Positions 19,920 to 29,847 of a DNA stretch of 64,000 nucleotides are shown in pieces; the first letter of the stretch is position 1, and every line of letters begins with the position of its first letter. A model generated the notes under the pieces. That model was not told where the DNA came from. It saw nothing but the letters and a program-made list of their open reading frames with translations, and did not search any database. The DNA is from Pseudovibrio japonicus. GTDB taxonomy: Bacteria; Pseudomonadota; Alphaproteobacteria; Rhizobiales; Stappiaceae. Both the position numbers and the translations under genes were made by a program. Location of the stretch: the NCBI RefSeq assembly GCF_014651595.1, contig NZ_BMXE01000008.1:62001-126000 (forward strand), written 5' to 3'.

Positions 19920-20087
19920 ATGTTGATATTCCCATTTAGAGAGCCAGATGAGCACCGACCAAACCCAATGCAACAGCGCGAAGATGACTACACCACCTAC
20001 GCCAACGCCGCCCTACGCTCCTTCTGCATCACACTCGCCTCCATCATCGTAATCAGCTTCATACTCTCCAGCCTCTTCTCCGCATAA
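19920..20087 (+). CDS. Small single-span membrane protein (55 residues)
   Basis: Reads MLIFPFREPDEHRPNPMQQ then a polar linker, then a hydrophobic C-terminal helix (LRSFCITLASIIVISFILSS) ending LFSA. A strong ribosome site (AAAGGAG) lies six bases before the ATG, which is why I accept it despite its size. The predicted topology is a short cytoplasmic tail and one membrane helix. It is transcribed away from the LysR gene, so it may be that regulator's target. Family unknown to me. Confidence 0.65.
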   Translation: MLIFPFREPDEHRPNPMQQREDDYTTYANAALRSFCITLASIIVISFILSSLFSA

Positions 20088-20435
20088 CACTGCCTCACGG
20101 AGCGCCATACTCACCGCACATCCACCGAGACCCAGCGGTCCAACCAGAAACTACCTCCCAGCTCAGCGTCATCCCGGCCCCCGAGCCGGGATCCATACCC
20201 ACTAGCCTCAGCTTAATGATGAAGGGAAGGAGGCAGGTCCTCCCAATGGGGGCTCATCTTCGTCTTGCGCTGATGCACACGCTCAGGCAAGTCATTGGTC
20301 ACGTCTGTAAAAAACGGCCCATGCTAACGGTTCGCAAGAATGTACATGCAGCGAGATATGCACTAAGCATGTAAGCAGGTCCTAAGAGGATCTGTGTTGA
20401 TCATGTTGCGTTCGTTTGCTGATGAGGATTATTCG
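20088..20435. other. Gap with a small palindromic repeat
   Basis: No gene seen. A REP-like palindrome lies at 20168-20196. The rest contains only the leader of the methyltransferase gene. Confidence 0.4.
20168..20196. repeat. REP-like palindromic unit
   Basis: ATCCCGGC (20171-20178), six-base loop, GCCGGGAT (20185-20192), embedded in GTCATCCCGG...GATCCAT. This resembles the short intergenic palindromes scattered through many alphaproteobacterial genomes. Only one copy was noticed in this window. Confidence 0.5.
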
Positions 20436-21251
20436 ATGTCTTCCTCCCCGAATTCTCAGGTTTACATGTTTGGTAGTCATGAGGAATCGGTCCAGCGCTA
20501 TCATCTTTTGAATGAAATATTGTTGCCTGCCACAGCTGATGGCATTGCGCACCTGGCGCCCAAACCAGATATGCAGATCTTAGAAATTGGCTGCGGGGTT
20601 GGTGATACGGCCTGTTATTTCGCCCAACATGTGGTTCCTGATGGATACGTAACAGCTTTCGACCTCTCCCCTGTTTTCATAGGACTGGCTAAACAGCAAG
20701 CAGAAGAGAAAAACATTAAAAACATCAGCTTTATTTGTGCTGATGCAAGGGACATAGTCTTAAAAAGCAACGCATACGATCTAGCACACACCCGACTGGT
20801 TCTAGAGCATATTTCTGAACGAGACGTCATTGTACAGAAGGTCTACGAGTGGCTCAGGCCAAGCTCCTGCTTCTTCTGTGAAGAACAAGTCATACTCCAT
20901 GGCAAAACCAGTGCGGATCATTGGCTAAACCAGTTAGTGAGTTGGAGACTTACACTGGTTGAAGTTGGTGGAGGTAATCCGAACTACGCGACCGCTGAAC
21001 TCGCTGAACACATGAAAGCCGCTGGTTTTACTGAGATACAAAGCTTGGTATCCACGTCACATTGCGACCCAGTTAAAGTTAATGAAATTAACTACTTAGG
21101 TCTACAACGTGAAATGAAGCAAAAATTGATAGATCTTGGGATTGCCACTGAAGAAGAAATCGAAGCCATGCTGCGCGCAATGAGTAAGAAACCACCCGAC
21201 AAATCTTTGTCTACCTTTACCATGTTTCAGACATTGGGTCGTAAACCATAA
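20436..21251 (+). CDS. SAM-dependent methyltransferase (class I, UbiE/COQ5-like fold)
   Basis: The glycine-rich SAM loop LEIGCGVGDTACYFA comes early (about residue 45), followed by YVTAFDLSPVFIGLAKQQA, FICADARDI, and LAHTRLVLEHI. This is a classical class I methyltransferase of about 271 residues. The C-terminal part (GGGNPNYATAELAEHMKAAGF) recalls small-molecule methyltransferases. I chose ATG 20436 because GAGGA lies seven bases ahead; the frame opens at 20394 with a GTG. Isolated gene; substrate unknown. Confidence 0.82.
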   Translation: MSSSPNSQVYMFGSHEESVQRYHLLNEILLPATADGIAHLAPKPDMQILEIGCGVGDTACYFAQHVVPDGYVTAFDLSPVFIGLAKQQAEEKNIKNISFICADARDIVLKSNAYDLAHTRLVLEHISERDVIVQKVYEWLRPSSCFFCEEQVILHGKTSADHWLNQLVSWRLTLVEVGGGNPNYATAELAEHMKAAGFTEIQSLVSTSHCDPVKVNEINYLGLQREMKQKLIDLGIATEEEIEAMLRAMSKKPPDKSLSTFTMFQTLGRKP

Positions 21252-21870
21252 GCGAGACCCTGAGATTATACTCTCCTGTTAGAGAGCTTGAGGCGGAGCT
21301 CCTAAGCAGTATGCCCTTGCTAATTTACCGAAGTTGATTTGCACTACATTCTGCATTTAGGTTGTGGTACTGACTTCGTTTCACCTTTGATTACTACCAT
21401 TCCCCTTCCCATACTCGCCCTTTTCAGCTACCCTCCGCTACACAACCACCAATCCTCAAAGGATCCCCGATGCCGCTGTGCATGCATATCGCTGAAAAGA
21501 TCACCGCCCGTGTCCATGATGGTCCGGCGTGTGGGCGATTTATGCGCTTGGCTTAACGCTCCCAAAGACTGAGAGAACCGCATCGCAGAGCCCTTGTGCT
21601 CGCACGTTTGCGCAAAGGTCACTCAGGCAAAGAGCGTTTAGGCAGCGGGGCAGGGCGTGCCGTTCACGTGCGGCCCCAGCGGGTGAAACAGCCGCAAATC
21701 CTCAGTTTCCGATGAAAAACGGGAGTATTGAGGAAATCTAAGAGCCTGATTATCAATCAGCCCCTTTATTGCGCGCATTGCATTCGCTAAAAGACCTCCA
21801 CGAATTTTATCTGCCCGGCTGTGACTCGACTTTTGTGCAGCTGCTGGCACATGCAAACCCTTGAGGGATT
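21252..21870. other. Gap upstream of pheST
   Basis: No gene with coding support. A tiny frame MKNGSIEEI (21711-21740) precedes pheS, but it lacks the run of Phe codons expected of an attenuator leader, so I do not call one. The region presumably holds the pheST promoter. Confidence 0.4.
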
Positions 21871-22953
21871 ATGTCCGACCTCGAACTACTCGAAGCCGAG
21901 ATTAACACCGCGATTGCCGGTGCTGACTCCGAAACCGCACTGGAAGACGTGCGCGTTGCCGCCCTTGGCAAAAAGGGCAGCGTTTCTGAAAAAATGAAAA
22001 CGCTTGGCAAAATGACGCCGGAAGAGCGCAAGGAAATGGGCCCGCTGCTCAACACCTTGAAGAACCGCGTTGGCGAGGCAATCTCTGCCCGCAAAGATGT
22101 GCTGAAAGAACAAGCGCTCAACGCGCGCCTCGCGTCCGAGACCGTTGATGTAAGCCAGCCGCTGCGCGCCACACCGGCAGAAGAAGGCCGCATTCACCCG
22201 ATTTCTCAGGTGACCGACGAGCTGATCGCCATCTTCGCTGACATGGGCTTCTCCGTTGCTGAAGGCCCGGACATCGAAACAGATGAGCTGAACTTCACCG
22301 CGCTGAACTTCCCGGAAGGCCATCCAGCCCGCGAAATGCATGACACTTTCTTCTTCAACGAGAAGGAAGATGGCGAACGCATGCTGCTGCGCACGCACAC
22401 ATCACCAGTGCAGATCCGTACCATGCGCAATCAGGAACCGCCACTGCGCATCATCATTCCTGGCCGCACATACCGTTGTGACAGTGATCAGACGCATACG
22501 CCAATGTTCCACCAGCTGGAAGGCCTTGTGATCGACAAGAGCACTCATATCGGCCACCTGAAAGGCACTTTGGAAGAGTTCCTGAAGTCCTTCTTCGAAG
22601 TGGACGACGTGGAGCTGCGCTTCCGCCCAAGCTTCTTCCCGTTCACCGAGCCATCCATGGAAGTGGACGTGAAGTGCGACCGCTCCGGCGCTGAAGTGAA
22701 AATCGGCACTGGTTCCGACTGGATGGAAATCCTCGGCTGCGGCATGGTGCATCCAAACGTACTGCGCAACTGTGGTCTGGACCCGGATGTGTATCAGGGC
22801 TTCGCATGGGGCATGGGCATCGACCGTCTGGCAATGCTGAAATATGGCATGAACGACCTGCGTGCCTTCTTTGACGCAGACGTCCGCTGGATTAAGCACT
22901 ACGGCTTCCGCCCGCTGGACATTCCGGCGCTGGCGTCCGGTCTTTCCAAATAA
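21871..22953 (+). CDS. pheS: Phenylalanyl-tRNA synthetase alpha subunit
   Basis: Catalytic subunit of the (alpha-beta)2 enzyme that charges tRNA-Phe. An N-terminal coiled-coil (about residues 1-90) is followed by the class II core: motif 2 region [12 protein letters not shown] and [23 protein letters not shown] (about 170-220), and motif 3 [17 protein letters not shown] near 310. The 360-residue length is normal. pheT starts 27 bases downstream, so the two form an operon. Confidence 0.97.
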   Translation: MSDLELLEAEINTAIAGADSETALEDVRVAALGKKGSVSEKMKTLGKMTPEERKEMGPLLNTLKNRVGEAISARKDVLKEQALNARLASETVDVSQPLRATPAEEGRIHPISQVTDELIAIFADMGFSVAEGPDIETDELNFTALNFPEGHPAREMHDTFFFNEKEDGERMLLRTHTSPVQIRTMRNQEPPLRIIIPGRTYRCDSDQTHTPMFHQLEGLVIDKSTHIGHLKGTLEEFLKSFFEVDDVELRFRPSFFPFTEPSMEVDVKCDRSGAEVKIGTGSDWMEILGCGMVHPNVLRNCGLDPDVYQGFAWGMGIDRLAMLKYGMNDLRAFFDADVRWIKHYGFRPLDIPALASGLSK

Positions 22954-22980
22954 TTTGGTCCAAACGTAAAGAGCAGAAAA

Positions 22981-25404
22981 ATGAAATTCACCCTTTCCTG
23001 GCTCAAGGACCATCTTGAGACCGATGCAAGCCTTGACGAAATTGTAGAGCGCCTGACGCTCATCGGGCTGGAAGTGGAAGAAATTACCAATCCAGCTGAT
23101 CGCCTCGGTACGTTCAAAATCGCCCGTGTTCTGGAAGCCGAGCAGCACCCGAATGCTGACCGCCTCCGTGTACTGAAAGTGGACACCGGCGAAGGTGATC
23201 CGGTACAGGTTGTTTGCGGCGCACCAAATGCCCGTAAAGGTCTGGTTGGCGTGTTCGCGAAACCGGGCGACTACGTGCCTGGTATCGATGTAACACTGTC
23301 CGTCGGTAAGATCCGCGATGTGGAAAGCTTCGGCATGATGGCGTCCGAGCGTGAGCTGGAGTTATCCGACGAACATGACGGCATCATTGACCTGCCGGAA
23401 GACGCTCCAGTTGGTGTTCCATATGTTGAATACGTAGGTCTGGACGATCCGGTCATTGAAATCGGTCTGACACCAAACCGTTCCGACTGTACAAGTGTCT
23501 ATGGTATTGCGCGTGATTTGGCAGCTTCCGGCATAGGAACGCTAAAAACCCCGCAAAAAACGCAAATCAACGCACATAGCAACGCAAGTGACCTAAAAAT
23601 CCTTTTGGATCTGGGAGATAACCCGGAACACTGCCCTGCGTTTGGCTACCGTGTGGTGCGTGGCATCAAGAACGGCCCGTCGCCGAAATGGATGCAGAAG
23701 CGTCTGGTTGCTATCGGCCTGCGCCCGATTAATGCCCTCGTTGACATCACCAACTACATGACCTTCGATCAGGGCCGCCCGCTGCATGTCTTTGATGCAG
23801 ATAAGGTTTCCGGCGACCTGACCATTCGTCACGGCAAAGCAGGTGAAGAACTTGTTGGCCTGGACGGAAAAACTTATGCCGTTGATGAAACTGTGGTGGT
23901 CATCTCTGACGACAACGGTCTGGAGTCCCTTGGCGGAATTATGGGCGGTGAATCAACAGGTTGCGACGAGACCACCACCAACGTGGTGATCGAAAGCGCA
24001 CTCTGGGATCCGCTCAACATCGCCCGCTCGGGTCGTAAACTGGGCGTATCTACCGACGCACGCTACCGTTTCGAACGTGGTGTAGACCCTGCATACATGG
24101 TGGAAGGTCTTGAAGTTGCTACCAAACTGGTCATGGACCTGTGTGGCGGCGGCGAAGCATCCGACCTCCACGTTGTGGGAGAAGTGCCACAGGAAGAGCG
24201 CATCATTGAGTTCCCACTCAGCGAAGTAAAGCGCCTCTCCGGTCTGGAAGTATCCCACGGCGAGATCAAAGCTATCCTCTCCCTGCTGGGCTTCTGGGTC
24301 GCTGGCAACGGTGATGTTGTGAAGGTTTCTCCTCCAAGCTGGCGTCCGGACATTCACGGAAAAGCTGATTTGGTAGAGGAGGTTATGCGCATTGTCGGCA
24401 TCGACAAAGTGCCAACTGCTACCCTGCCGCGCATGGAGCCTGTTTCTCAGAAGGTGCTGACTGTTAGCCAGATCCGCCGCTCCAATGCCCGCCGCGCCCT
24501 TGCTGCACGAGGCATGGACGAAGCCGTTCTGTGGTCCTTCATTCCAAAGGCCCATGCCGAACACTTCGGCGGTGGTAACCCTGTGTTATCATTGGCAAAT
24601 CCGATCTCTTCAGATATGTCCGACATGCGTCCGTCCCTGCTGCCTGGCCTGCTCACCGCAGCTCAGCGCAACGCAGACCGCGGCTACGCAGACGTCGCTC
24701 TCTTCGAAGTCGGCCAAGTCTTTGAAAACGATAGCGAAAAAGGCCAGAAGATGGTCATCGCCGGCATCCGCCGTGGTACTGCGAAACCAACTGGTTCTGG
24801 TCGCCACTGGTCCGGAAACGCTGAAAACATTGATGTTTTTGATGCAAAAGCTGATGCGGGTGCGGTATTGCAGTCCATCGGTGCGCAGGTAAACAACTTG
24901 ATGGTCTTCACCGACGCTCCATCTTACTACCACCCAGGCCGCTCCGGCGCTCTCAAAATGGGGCCGAAAAACACCTTGGCATACTTCGGTGAGATCCACC
25001 CTAAGACCTTGGAAGCATTGGACATTGAAGGCCCATTGGTGGCGTTCGAAGTCTTCATTGACGCTGTTCCTCAGCCGAAGAAGAAAGCAACCAAATCCAA
25101 GGGTGCTCTCAATGCGGCTGACCTGATGCCGGTAAAGCGCGACTTTGCGTTCCTGGTAGACAGCTCTATCCCGACTGATAAGCTGCTCCGCGCCGCAAAA
25201 GGTGCTGATAAAGCATTGATCACAAACGTGAATCTCTTTGATATCTACGAAGGCAAGGGTGTTCCTGAAGGCCAGCGCTCGCTCGCAATTGATGTGACGC
25301 TCCAGCCAACCAAGAAGACCCTCACTGATGAGGATATCGAGGCGGTCTCAAACAAGATTGTTGCGTCCGTTCAAAAGGCTACCGGTGGTACCCTGCGCGG
25401 ATAA
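22981..25404 (+). CDS. pheT: Phenylalanyl-tRNA synthetase beta subunit
   Basis: Beta subunit with editing activity. Residues 40-150 form the EMAP/OB-type tRNA-binding domain ([20 protein letters not shown], then [20 protein letters not shown]). The B3/B4 editing region ([19 protein letters not shown] near 165; [13 protein letters not shown] near 320), the B5 domain and a C-terminal anticodon-binding fold ([12 protein letters not shown], then [13 protein letters not shown]) follow. 807 residues, full length. Paired with pheS; a terminator follows. Confidence 0.97.
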   Translation: MKFTLSWLKDHLETDASLDEIVERLTLIGLEVEEITNPADRLGTFKIARVLEAEQHPNADRLRVLKVDTGEGDPVQVVCGAPNARKGLVGVFAKPGDYVPGIDVTLSVGKIRDVESFGMMASERELELSDEHDGIIDLPEDAPVGVPYVEYVGLDDPVIEIGLTPNRSDCTSVYGIARDLAASGIGTLKTPQKTQINAHSNASDLKILLDLGDNPEHCPAFGYRVVRGIKNGPSPKWMQKRLVAIGLRPINALVDITNYMTFDQGRPLHVFDADKVSGDLTIRHGKAGEELVGLDGKTYAVDETVVVISDDNGLESLGGIMGGESTGCDETTTNVVIESALWDPLNIARSGRKLGVSTDARYRFERGVDPAYMVEGLEVATKLVMDLCGGGEASDLHVVGEVPQEERIIEFPLSEVKRLSGLEVSHGEIKAILSLLGFWVAGNGDVVKVSPPSWRPDIHGKADLVEEVMRIVGIDKVPTATLPRMEPVSQKVLTVSQIRRSNARRALAARGMDEAVLWSFIPKAHAEHFGGGNPVLSLANPISSDMSDMRPSLLPGLLTAAQRNADRGYADVALFEVGQVFENDSEKGQKMVIAGIRRGTAKPTGSGRHWSGNAENIDVFDAKADAGAVLQSIGAQVNNLMVFTDAPSYYHPGRSGALKMGPKNTLAYFGEIHPKTLEALDIEGPLVAFEVFIDAVPQPKKKATKSKGALNAADLMPVKRDFAFLVDSSIPTDKLLRAAKGADKALITNVNLFDIYEGKGVPEGQRSLAIDVTLQPTKKTLTDEDIEAVSNKIVASVQKATGGTLRG

Positions 25405-25434
25405 CTTCCGCTGAGCAACACAGACACAAATTAG

Positions 25435-25472
25435 AAACGCGGTGCTCGGAAAACTCCGGGCTCCGCGTTTTT
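25435..25472. terminator. Terminator after pheT
   Basis: AAACGCGG...CCGCGTTTTT with an inner paired section (GCTCGGA / CTCCGGGC, one wobble). It can end pheST rightward and perhaps the lipoprotein gene leftward. Confidence 0.75.
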
Positions 25473-25571
25473 CATTGAGGAAGTGGCATTGCCCGCCGCC
25501 CCAAGGGGGAATAAACACCAAAAGCGCCCGGAACGTCGCCCCGAGCGCACAGAACTGCCGAAGATCTTATG

Positions 25572-25970
25572 CTACATGTTCGCGGTGAGTAACCCGGTTC
25601 GGATCTCGTCTTCCACCTCAATCATGTTGTAGTTTCTCAGCAGGCCGTCACTGTCAAAGAACAGGGCGACTTCCTTGGTCATTACATCCTGTCCGCTGGC
25701 GAGCAAATCCACTACGGGAATGAAGTTCTCAACCCGAGCCTTTGTGCGTACGTGCTTGTATTTCCAGATCTCATTGCCGCTATCGGTAAAGTCAGTCGTG
25801 TTCGGCTCGCCCAACGCAATGCGCACGTCTTCCTTGGTGGTCTTGCCATTTTCCAGCTGGCTCTCAAGGTCTTCACGCGTCAAATGGCGAAGGCTCTCAT
25901 TGCCAACTGAGGCACAACCGGAAACGATCAGCCCAAGCCCCAGAGCGAGGATAACATGCACGATCCGCAA
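25572..25970 (-). CDS. BamE/SmpA-like lipoprotein
   Basis: The signal peptide ends in a lipobox LIVSGCAS, so the mature protein is a lipidated envelope protein. The mature part has the BamE/OmlA pattern: LTREDLESQLENGKTTKEDVRIALGEPN (leader into a two-helix start) then NEIWKYKH. True BamE of the outer-membrane assembly complex is of similar size, but alphaproteobacteria carry several relatives, so I keep the general name. Start set at a TTG (25970) with AGGGG six bases upstream; a GTG at 25961 or a longer TTG frame to 26015 are alternatives. Confidence 0.7.
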   Translation of the reverse strand: MRIVHVILALGLGLIVSGCASVGNESLRHLTREDLESQLENGKTTKEDVRIALGEPNTTDFTDSGNEIWKYKHVRTKARVENFIPVVDLLASGQDVMTKEVALFFDSDGLLRNYNMIEVEDEIRTGLLTANM

Positions 25971-26373
25971 ACTTATGCCCCTTTGCGTTGTTTTGCGTTG
26001 CTTTGTAAAATCCAACGCACGGTGAAACCTTATGACACGGGATTAAACCTTCATGCGCCACCCAAGCCTGCCGTCATATCCCAGCACTGTAAACCTGAGA
26101 TAAGACTCGTGTCAGAACTGTCACCGCAAATTTATGGCGAAATAAGTCTAATAAATTCAACAGTTTAAACATGATGCGCTGCATGGGCAGAAGTCAGTAG
26201 AGGCAGAACGCTCCCTCCCGGTCATGTGGAGGACTATGCGTAGCGAGAAGAGCAACACTGGGCATAACCCGCCCCAATGCCGTTTGCGTCGCTATGTGTG
26301 ATTTTGCGATCATATGGAATCTGGAGGTATACCCTCCTTGTGAAGTATGTTTGTTCAGATCGTCCTTCGATAC
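25971..26373. other. Gap between lipoprotein and DUF2267 genes
   Basis: No gene recognised. Short frames here have no ribosome sites. It contains the lipoprotein promoter on the minus strand and the downstream end of the DUF2267 gene. Confidence 0.35.
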
Positions 26374-26811
26374 TCAAATACGGGCAGAGGCCTCAAAGCC
26401 CCAGAAGCGTAGGGCGTCAGGTCCGATTTGCTGCAGCACTTTTTCAAATCGGGGTAGGTCTACATGTTGGCGTAGAACTGCCGCAACCCGCGCTGGTGTC
26501 TCGTCATTAGAAAAGTTGTGATCCACGCGTACGGCTTTCACCTCCGCTTTCCAGTCGCCTTCGTCACCAAACTCAGGCTTGAAGTCGTCAATGCTCCAGC
26601 CAGAGGTAAAGATCGCCCGAAGAACCGCCGGAAGTGTATCGGCAAACATGAGAATCTGCTCTGCAGTCAGCCGGTGCCGAAACACCAGCAAAGTGGCCTG
26701 CACGCAGGTATAGGTCTGATTCCGTGTGGTTAGATGCAGTGCCTCACGGGCGGCTGTGAGGAAAGATTCGTAGTGCTGTGATGCGAGCTGATACTCTTGG
26801 GGCATTGGCAT
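26374..26811 (-). CDS. DUF2267-like protein
   Basis: 145 residues, alpha-helical, no signal peptide. The layout matches DUF2267: QHYESFLTAAREALHLTTRNQTYTCVQATLLVF, then RLTAEQILMFADTLPAVLRAIF, a linker, and a second helical repeat ending LRFWGF. Start at 26811 (MPMPQEYQL) because GGAG lies seven bases ahead; the frame continues to 26907 with a cysteine-rich leader I reject. The function of the family is not established; it is often found in stress-related settings. Confidence 0.65.
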   Translation of the reverse strand: MPMPQEYQLASQHYESFLTAAREALHLTTRNQTYTCVQATLLVFRHRLTAEQILMFADTLPAVLRAIFTSGWSIDDFKPEFGDEGDWKAEVKAVRVDHNFSNDETPARVAAVLRQHVDLPRFEKVLQQIGPDALRFWGFEASARI

Positions 26812-27112
26812 GGCAGATCTCCGAAAAAAGAGGGCTGCAGCGACACGAGTCGGTTGCCAGATGAGCATAACTTGTGCTTCTGCATTGCAAAAGCGCTCAA
26901 TTTGCAATCAAAATCTAAATCGATTTAACTCAGGCAAATTACGTAGATTTACGAGTATTTTGAGTATTGAAGCGCGTCAATAACGATCAGGAGATTGCTA
27001 ATAGTAGTATAGATATTACCAATACTTATGTGTGCGCTGCAAAATACAATCTAGAATAAAGCAGGATCCTGACCGCGAGTAAATTTCACATTAGTTAAAT
27101 TATTAATTCATA
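26812..27112. other. AT-rich intergenic gap
   Basis: No gene seen. Very AT-rich from 26900 on, and likely to hold promoters for the DUF2267 gene leftward and the small membrane gene rightward. Confidence 0.4.
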
Positions 27113-27126
27113 TTGACATAGGTCAA
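27113..27126 (+). promoter_or_regulatory. FNR/FixK-type box
   Basis: TTGACATAGGTCAA is a perfect TTGAC-N4-GTCAA dyad, which fits the consensus for FNR/FixK/Dnr-class CRP-family regulators (TTGAY-N4-RTCAA). It lies 41 bases before the ATG of a small membrane protein. The left half also reads as a -35 (TTGACA) with TACGCT 17 bases on, so a repressing role is as possible as activation. Confidence 0.6.
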
Positions 27127-27167
27127 GATGCTATCTACGCTTTAATCGTCATTGGAGTGGAGGCACT

Positions 27168-27305
27168 ATGACTTTCGGCTTGGCTTTATTCATTTGTGTA
27201 TTCTTAGCAATCCTTGGAATGGTTGTGGTTTCTGAGTTTACCTCGCGTAGAAAATCTGCAGATCACATGATCGCCGGTTTGGACGCTGAGGCCAGCAACG
27301 AATAA
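27168..27305 (+). CDS. Small single-span membrane protein behind an FNR-type box
   Basis: 45 residues: a hydrophobic N-terminal helix (TFGLALFICVFLAILGMVVV) then a short charged tail (SEFTSRRKSADHM...EASNE). GGAGG lies five bases before the ATG, giving good translational support. The oxygen-type regulatory box and the size are reminiscent of small subunits attached to respiratory oxidases, but I see no sequence motif of CydX or CcoQ. A strong terminator follows, so it is a one-gene unit. Confidence 0.65.
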   Translation: MTFGLALFICVFLAILGMVVVSEFTSRRKSADHMIAGLDAEASNE

Positions 27306-27382
27306 CGCGAGTAAAGATCCAGTCGGAGTGTGGGTCGCCGGTTTCGAAGGACGGTTTGAAAACGGCATCAACCCACAATGAT

Positions 27383-27434
27383 AAAGCGGCTAGAGCTAGA
27401 GTATCGGGGGGATTCTAGCTCTGCCGCTTTTTTC
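27383..27434. terminator. Bidirectional terminator
   Basis: AAAGCGGC and TAGAGCTAGA pair with TCTAGCTCT and GCCGCTTT, followed by T on the plus strand (TTTTTT) and preceded by A. It serves the small membrane gene rightward and the DUF4345 gene leftward. Confidence 0.85.
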
Positions 27435-27444
27435 CTGCCCGCAC

Positions 27445-27816
27445 TTAAAAGGGGCGGAAGAACGCGCCGAGCAGCGCAGCAATAAGAACCAGCTCTACGA
27501 TAAGGGGCGGAATAACCTCTCTCACAAAGCCATCTGCCAACAGGCTAACCACACGGCCCAACGCCACAACGCCCAGCAAGATAGCAACAGCAACATAGGC
27601 CTGAGGCTGAGCGGTCACATAACCGGTGATCAGAAGCGCCACGCTGGCCAGAAACAGCCCACCCATAACAGAGCGAATGGTGCTCAAGCCTGCCACGCCA
27701 ATTGGCTCAACGGCAAAATTCTTGGTCATCCGCGATGGGGCAAACATTGAGACGGTTCCCAGACCCAGAAGCATGAGAGTAGGGGCGCCAACCATAATTT
27801 GATATGCAAGTTCCAT
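27445..27816 (-). CDS. DUF4345-type small membrane protein
   Basis: 123 residues with four predicted helices (about 5-25, 45-65, 70-90, 100-120). The sequence LSTIRSVMGGLFLASVALLI and the overall four-helix layout fit DUF4345. It follows the SDR gene by 30 bases on the same strand, so the pair is probably one operon under the divergent LysR gene. Function unknown. Confidence 0.7.
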   Translation of the reverse strand: MELAYQIMVGAPTLMLLGLGTVSMFAPSRMTKNFAVEPIGVAGLSTIRSVMGGLFLASVALLITGYVTAQPQAYVAVAILLGVVALGRVVSLLADGFVREVIPPLIVELVLIAALLGAFFRPF

Positions 27817-27846
27817 TGTAGTTCTCCTCTTAAAAAGCCTTTAGGT

Positions 27847-28770
27847 TTAAACAAGTTGGTGGACGGCCCGATTGGCGTTGTCCTGATAGCTATGGTTGCC
27901 GAGGTCGGAAAAGAGAGTGGCCTGATCCACGAGTTTGCCGACGGCTCCTTCACCAGCACTGGCGTAAAAAACGCCGCTCCTGAACTTGGGGTCCAAAATG
28001 CCATCCACATAGCGCTTGGCACCATCTTCCAGACCATGCATCATGCCCAGCAGCGGCATGAGAACGCTGCCAACATGCTTGAAAAACAGCTTCTTCAGGA
28101 AGGGCAGATCGTCCATACCGTTGGTGCCGGTGGTGCCGCCAGGGCTCATCGTTACAAACCGGACATGCGGGTGCTGGCGAGACATGGAGGACATCCAGAG
28201 TGCAGCAATAAGCTTGATGCCTGCATAAGCATCCATCGGGTCGCTCTTTTCGGTAAACGTGCGCCCATCCGCCATGGCGCGGAACTCATCAACAGAAGCG
28301 GCTGAAAGCGTTGGACGGGCAACGCCCATCTTCGGAATACCGCGCGCCGCTTCCGAGCCTGCATACAGCACGGTGGAGGTTATCAGCTGGCGGTCCAGCA
28401 TTTCATCAACCAACACCACATGGCCCAGCAGATTAACGGCATAGATATTGGTCACCCCGTGCGCTGTCATGCCATTTGACGATTTGCCACCCATGCCACC
28501 GGCGTTGAGGATCAATGCATCAACTGGTGCCGTCATCTGCTGCACTGCACGGCGAACGGAATCTGGGTCCATCACATCCATGAGGAGAATGTCAAAGATC
28601 TCGCGCTTCGCTTCCGCTTCCAAGGCAGCTTTCGCGGCCAGCGCTTTGGCCTCATTGCGGCACGCAAGATAGATTTTTTCGATACTGCTGACCTTGGCAA
28701 GTTGACGGGCTGCCTCGCGGCCTAGCCCGGCATTTGCGCCGGTAATCAAAACGGATTTGATCGGTTGCAT
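27847..28770 (-). CDS. Short-chain dehydrogenase/reductase
   Basis: NAD(P)-dependent oxidoreductase, about 307 residues. Rossmann motif SVLITGANAGLGREAARQLA at the N-terminus, NAG at ALILNAGG, and the catalytic YxxxK in DAYAGIKL. The start at 28770 (MQPIKSVLITG) has AGGAAA upstream; the open frame to 28899 runs into the LysR promoter region and is not used. The substrate cannot be told. It heads an SDR-DUF4345 operon divergent from a LysR regulator. Confidence 0.85.
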   Translation of the reverse strand: MQPIKSVLITGANAGLGREAARQLAKVSSIEKIYLACRNEAKALAAKAALEAEAKREIFDILLMDVMDPDSVRRAVQQMTAPVDALILNAGGMGGKSSNGMTAHGVTNIYAVNLLGHVVLVDEMLDRQLITSTVLYAGSEAARGIPKMGVARPTLSAASVDEFRAMADGRTFTEKSDPMDAYAGIKLIAALWMSSMSRQHPHVRFVTMSPGGTTGTNGMDDLPFLKKLFFKHVGSVLMPLLGMMHGLEDGAKRYVDGILDPKFRSGVFYASAGEGAVGKLVDQATLFSDLGNHSYQDNANRAVHQLV

Positions 28771-28893
28771 TGCTATGTTTCCTGCTAGTGTTTGTTCGAT
28801 GCAAGAAACGTACGATGGTTGAATTTTGAAGTGTAGATAGGTAAATATGGACGTGCTGTTCCAAATTTGAACCATGAGACAAAAGCCTGCAAC

Positions 28894-29808
28894 ATGCACG
28901 AGAACTACTCATTGAACTGGGATGACCTGAAGTATTTTCTGGCCGTTGCACGCAGTGGCACGATAAGGGGCGGCGCAAACCTTATCCGTGTCAACCACAC
29001 GACTTTGGCCCGCCGCTTGGAAGTTCTGGAAGAGCGGGTTGGAAGCCGTTTGTTCGACCGCTCTAAAGCCGGGCTCGTGCTGACAGAACTGGGCGAAGCC
29101 CTGCTGCCCTACGCCGAGCGGGTGGAAGACGAGATGACCACCGCCTCGCGCCTCATTGTTGGCCGCGATGCGAAACCGCAAGGCACCATCTACGTGACCA
29201 TGCCTCACGGTCTGGCCATGACTTCCATCATGGATGATCTGGTGCTGTTTGCCGAAGAATATCCGGATATTGACCTGAACCTGAACTTCACCAACAACGT
29301 GGCTGACCTGACCAGACGGGAAGCCGATGTCGGCTTCCGCATCGCCGATGAGGTGACGCAGGACGTGGTTGGCCGCAAGCTGGTGCAAATGTCTCAGGCA
29401 GCCTACTGCACACGCGAATATGGTGAGCGGATCAAAGACAATGGCGGCGAAGGTCTGCACTTCATTGGCTGGCATGAAGCAGAAGGGGAGACCTCTGCGC
29501 CATGGATCAAAAACGGCTGCTACCCCAAGGCTCTGCTCAAGCACAGAGTTTCGGAACTGGTGCCCCTGATCTCTCTGGCCGCAGCTGGTCTGGGCATGGC
29601 CTATCTCGCCTGCAATCTCGGCGACAGGCACCCTGCGTTGATCCGCGCGCCCTTCCAAAAGCCTATGCCATACCGCAGTATCTGGCTTCTCCTGCACCGT
29701 GACCTGCGCAATACCGCCCGCGTTCGCCTCTTCGTCGACTTTGTTGCAAAACGCATCACCGCCCGCCGCAACGAGTTCTGGGTCGCTGGCACAACGCCCT
29801 CCAGTTGA
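28894..29808 (+). CDS. LysR-family transcriptional regulator
   Basis: 305 residues beginning MHENYSLNWDDLKYFLAVA. The helix-turn-helix reads GTIRGGANLIRVNHTTLARRLEVLEERVGSRLF, followed by a type-2 periplasmic-binding fold. The pattern WDDLKYFLAVARSGT is typical of the subgroup that governs single divergent oxidoreductase genes. It faces the SDR gene across about 120 bases, the expected place for its operator. The frame opens upstream at 28867 with a TTG that I do not favour. Confidence 0.88.
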   Translation: MHENYSLNWDDLKYFLAVARSGTIRGGANLIRVNHTTLARRLEVLEERVGSRLFDRSKAGLVLTELGEALLPYAERVEDEMTTASRLIVGRDAKPQGTIYVTMPHGLAMTSIMDDLVLFAEEYPDIDLNLNFTNNVADLTRREADVGFRIADEVTQDVVGRKLVQMSQAAYCTREYGERIKDNGGEGLHFIGWHEAEGETSAPWIKNGCYPKALLKHRVSELVPLISLAAAGLGMAYLACNLGDRHPALIRAPFQKPMPYRSIWLLLHRDLRNTARVRLFVDFVAKRITARRNEFWVAGTTPSS

Positions 29809-29847
29809 TCACTCGGGGGATACCTTGAGCACATAGCCACAGCAGCT

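Noticed and set aside
21711-21740. Leader peptide attenuator for pheST
   Set aside because: The tiny frame MKNGSIEEI lacks Phe codons and no paired terminator/antiterminator was found.
22402-23148. Minus-strand frame over pheS-pheT
   Set aside because: Antisense to certain genes and without a ribosome site or domain.
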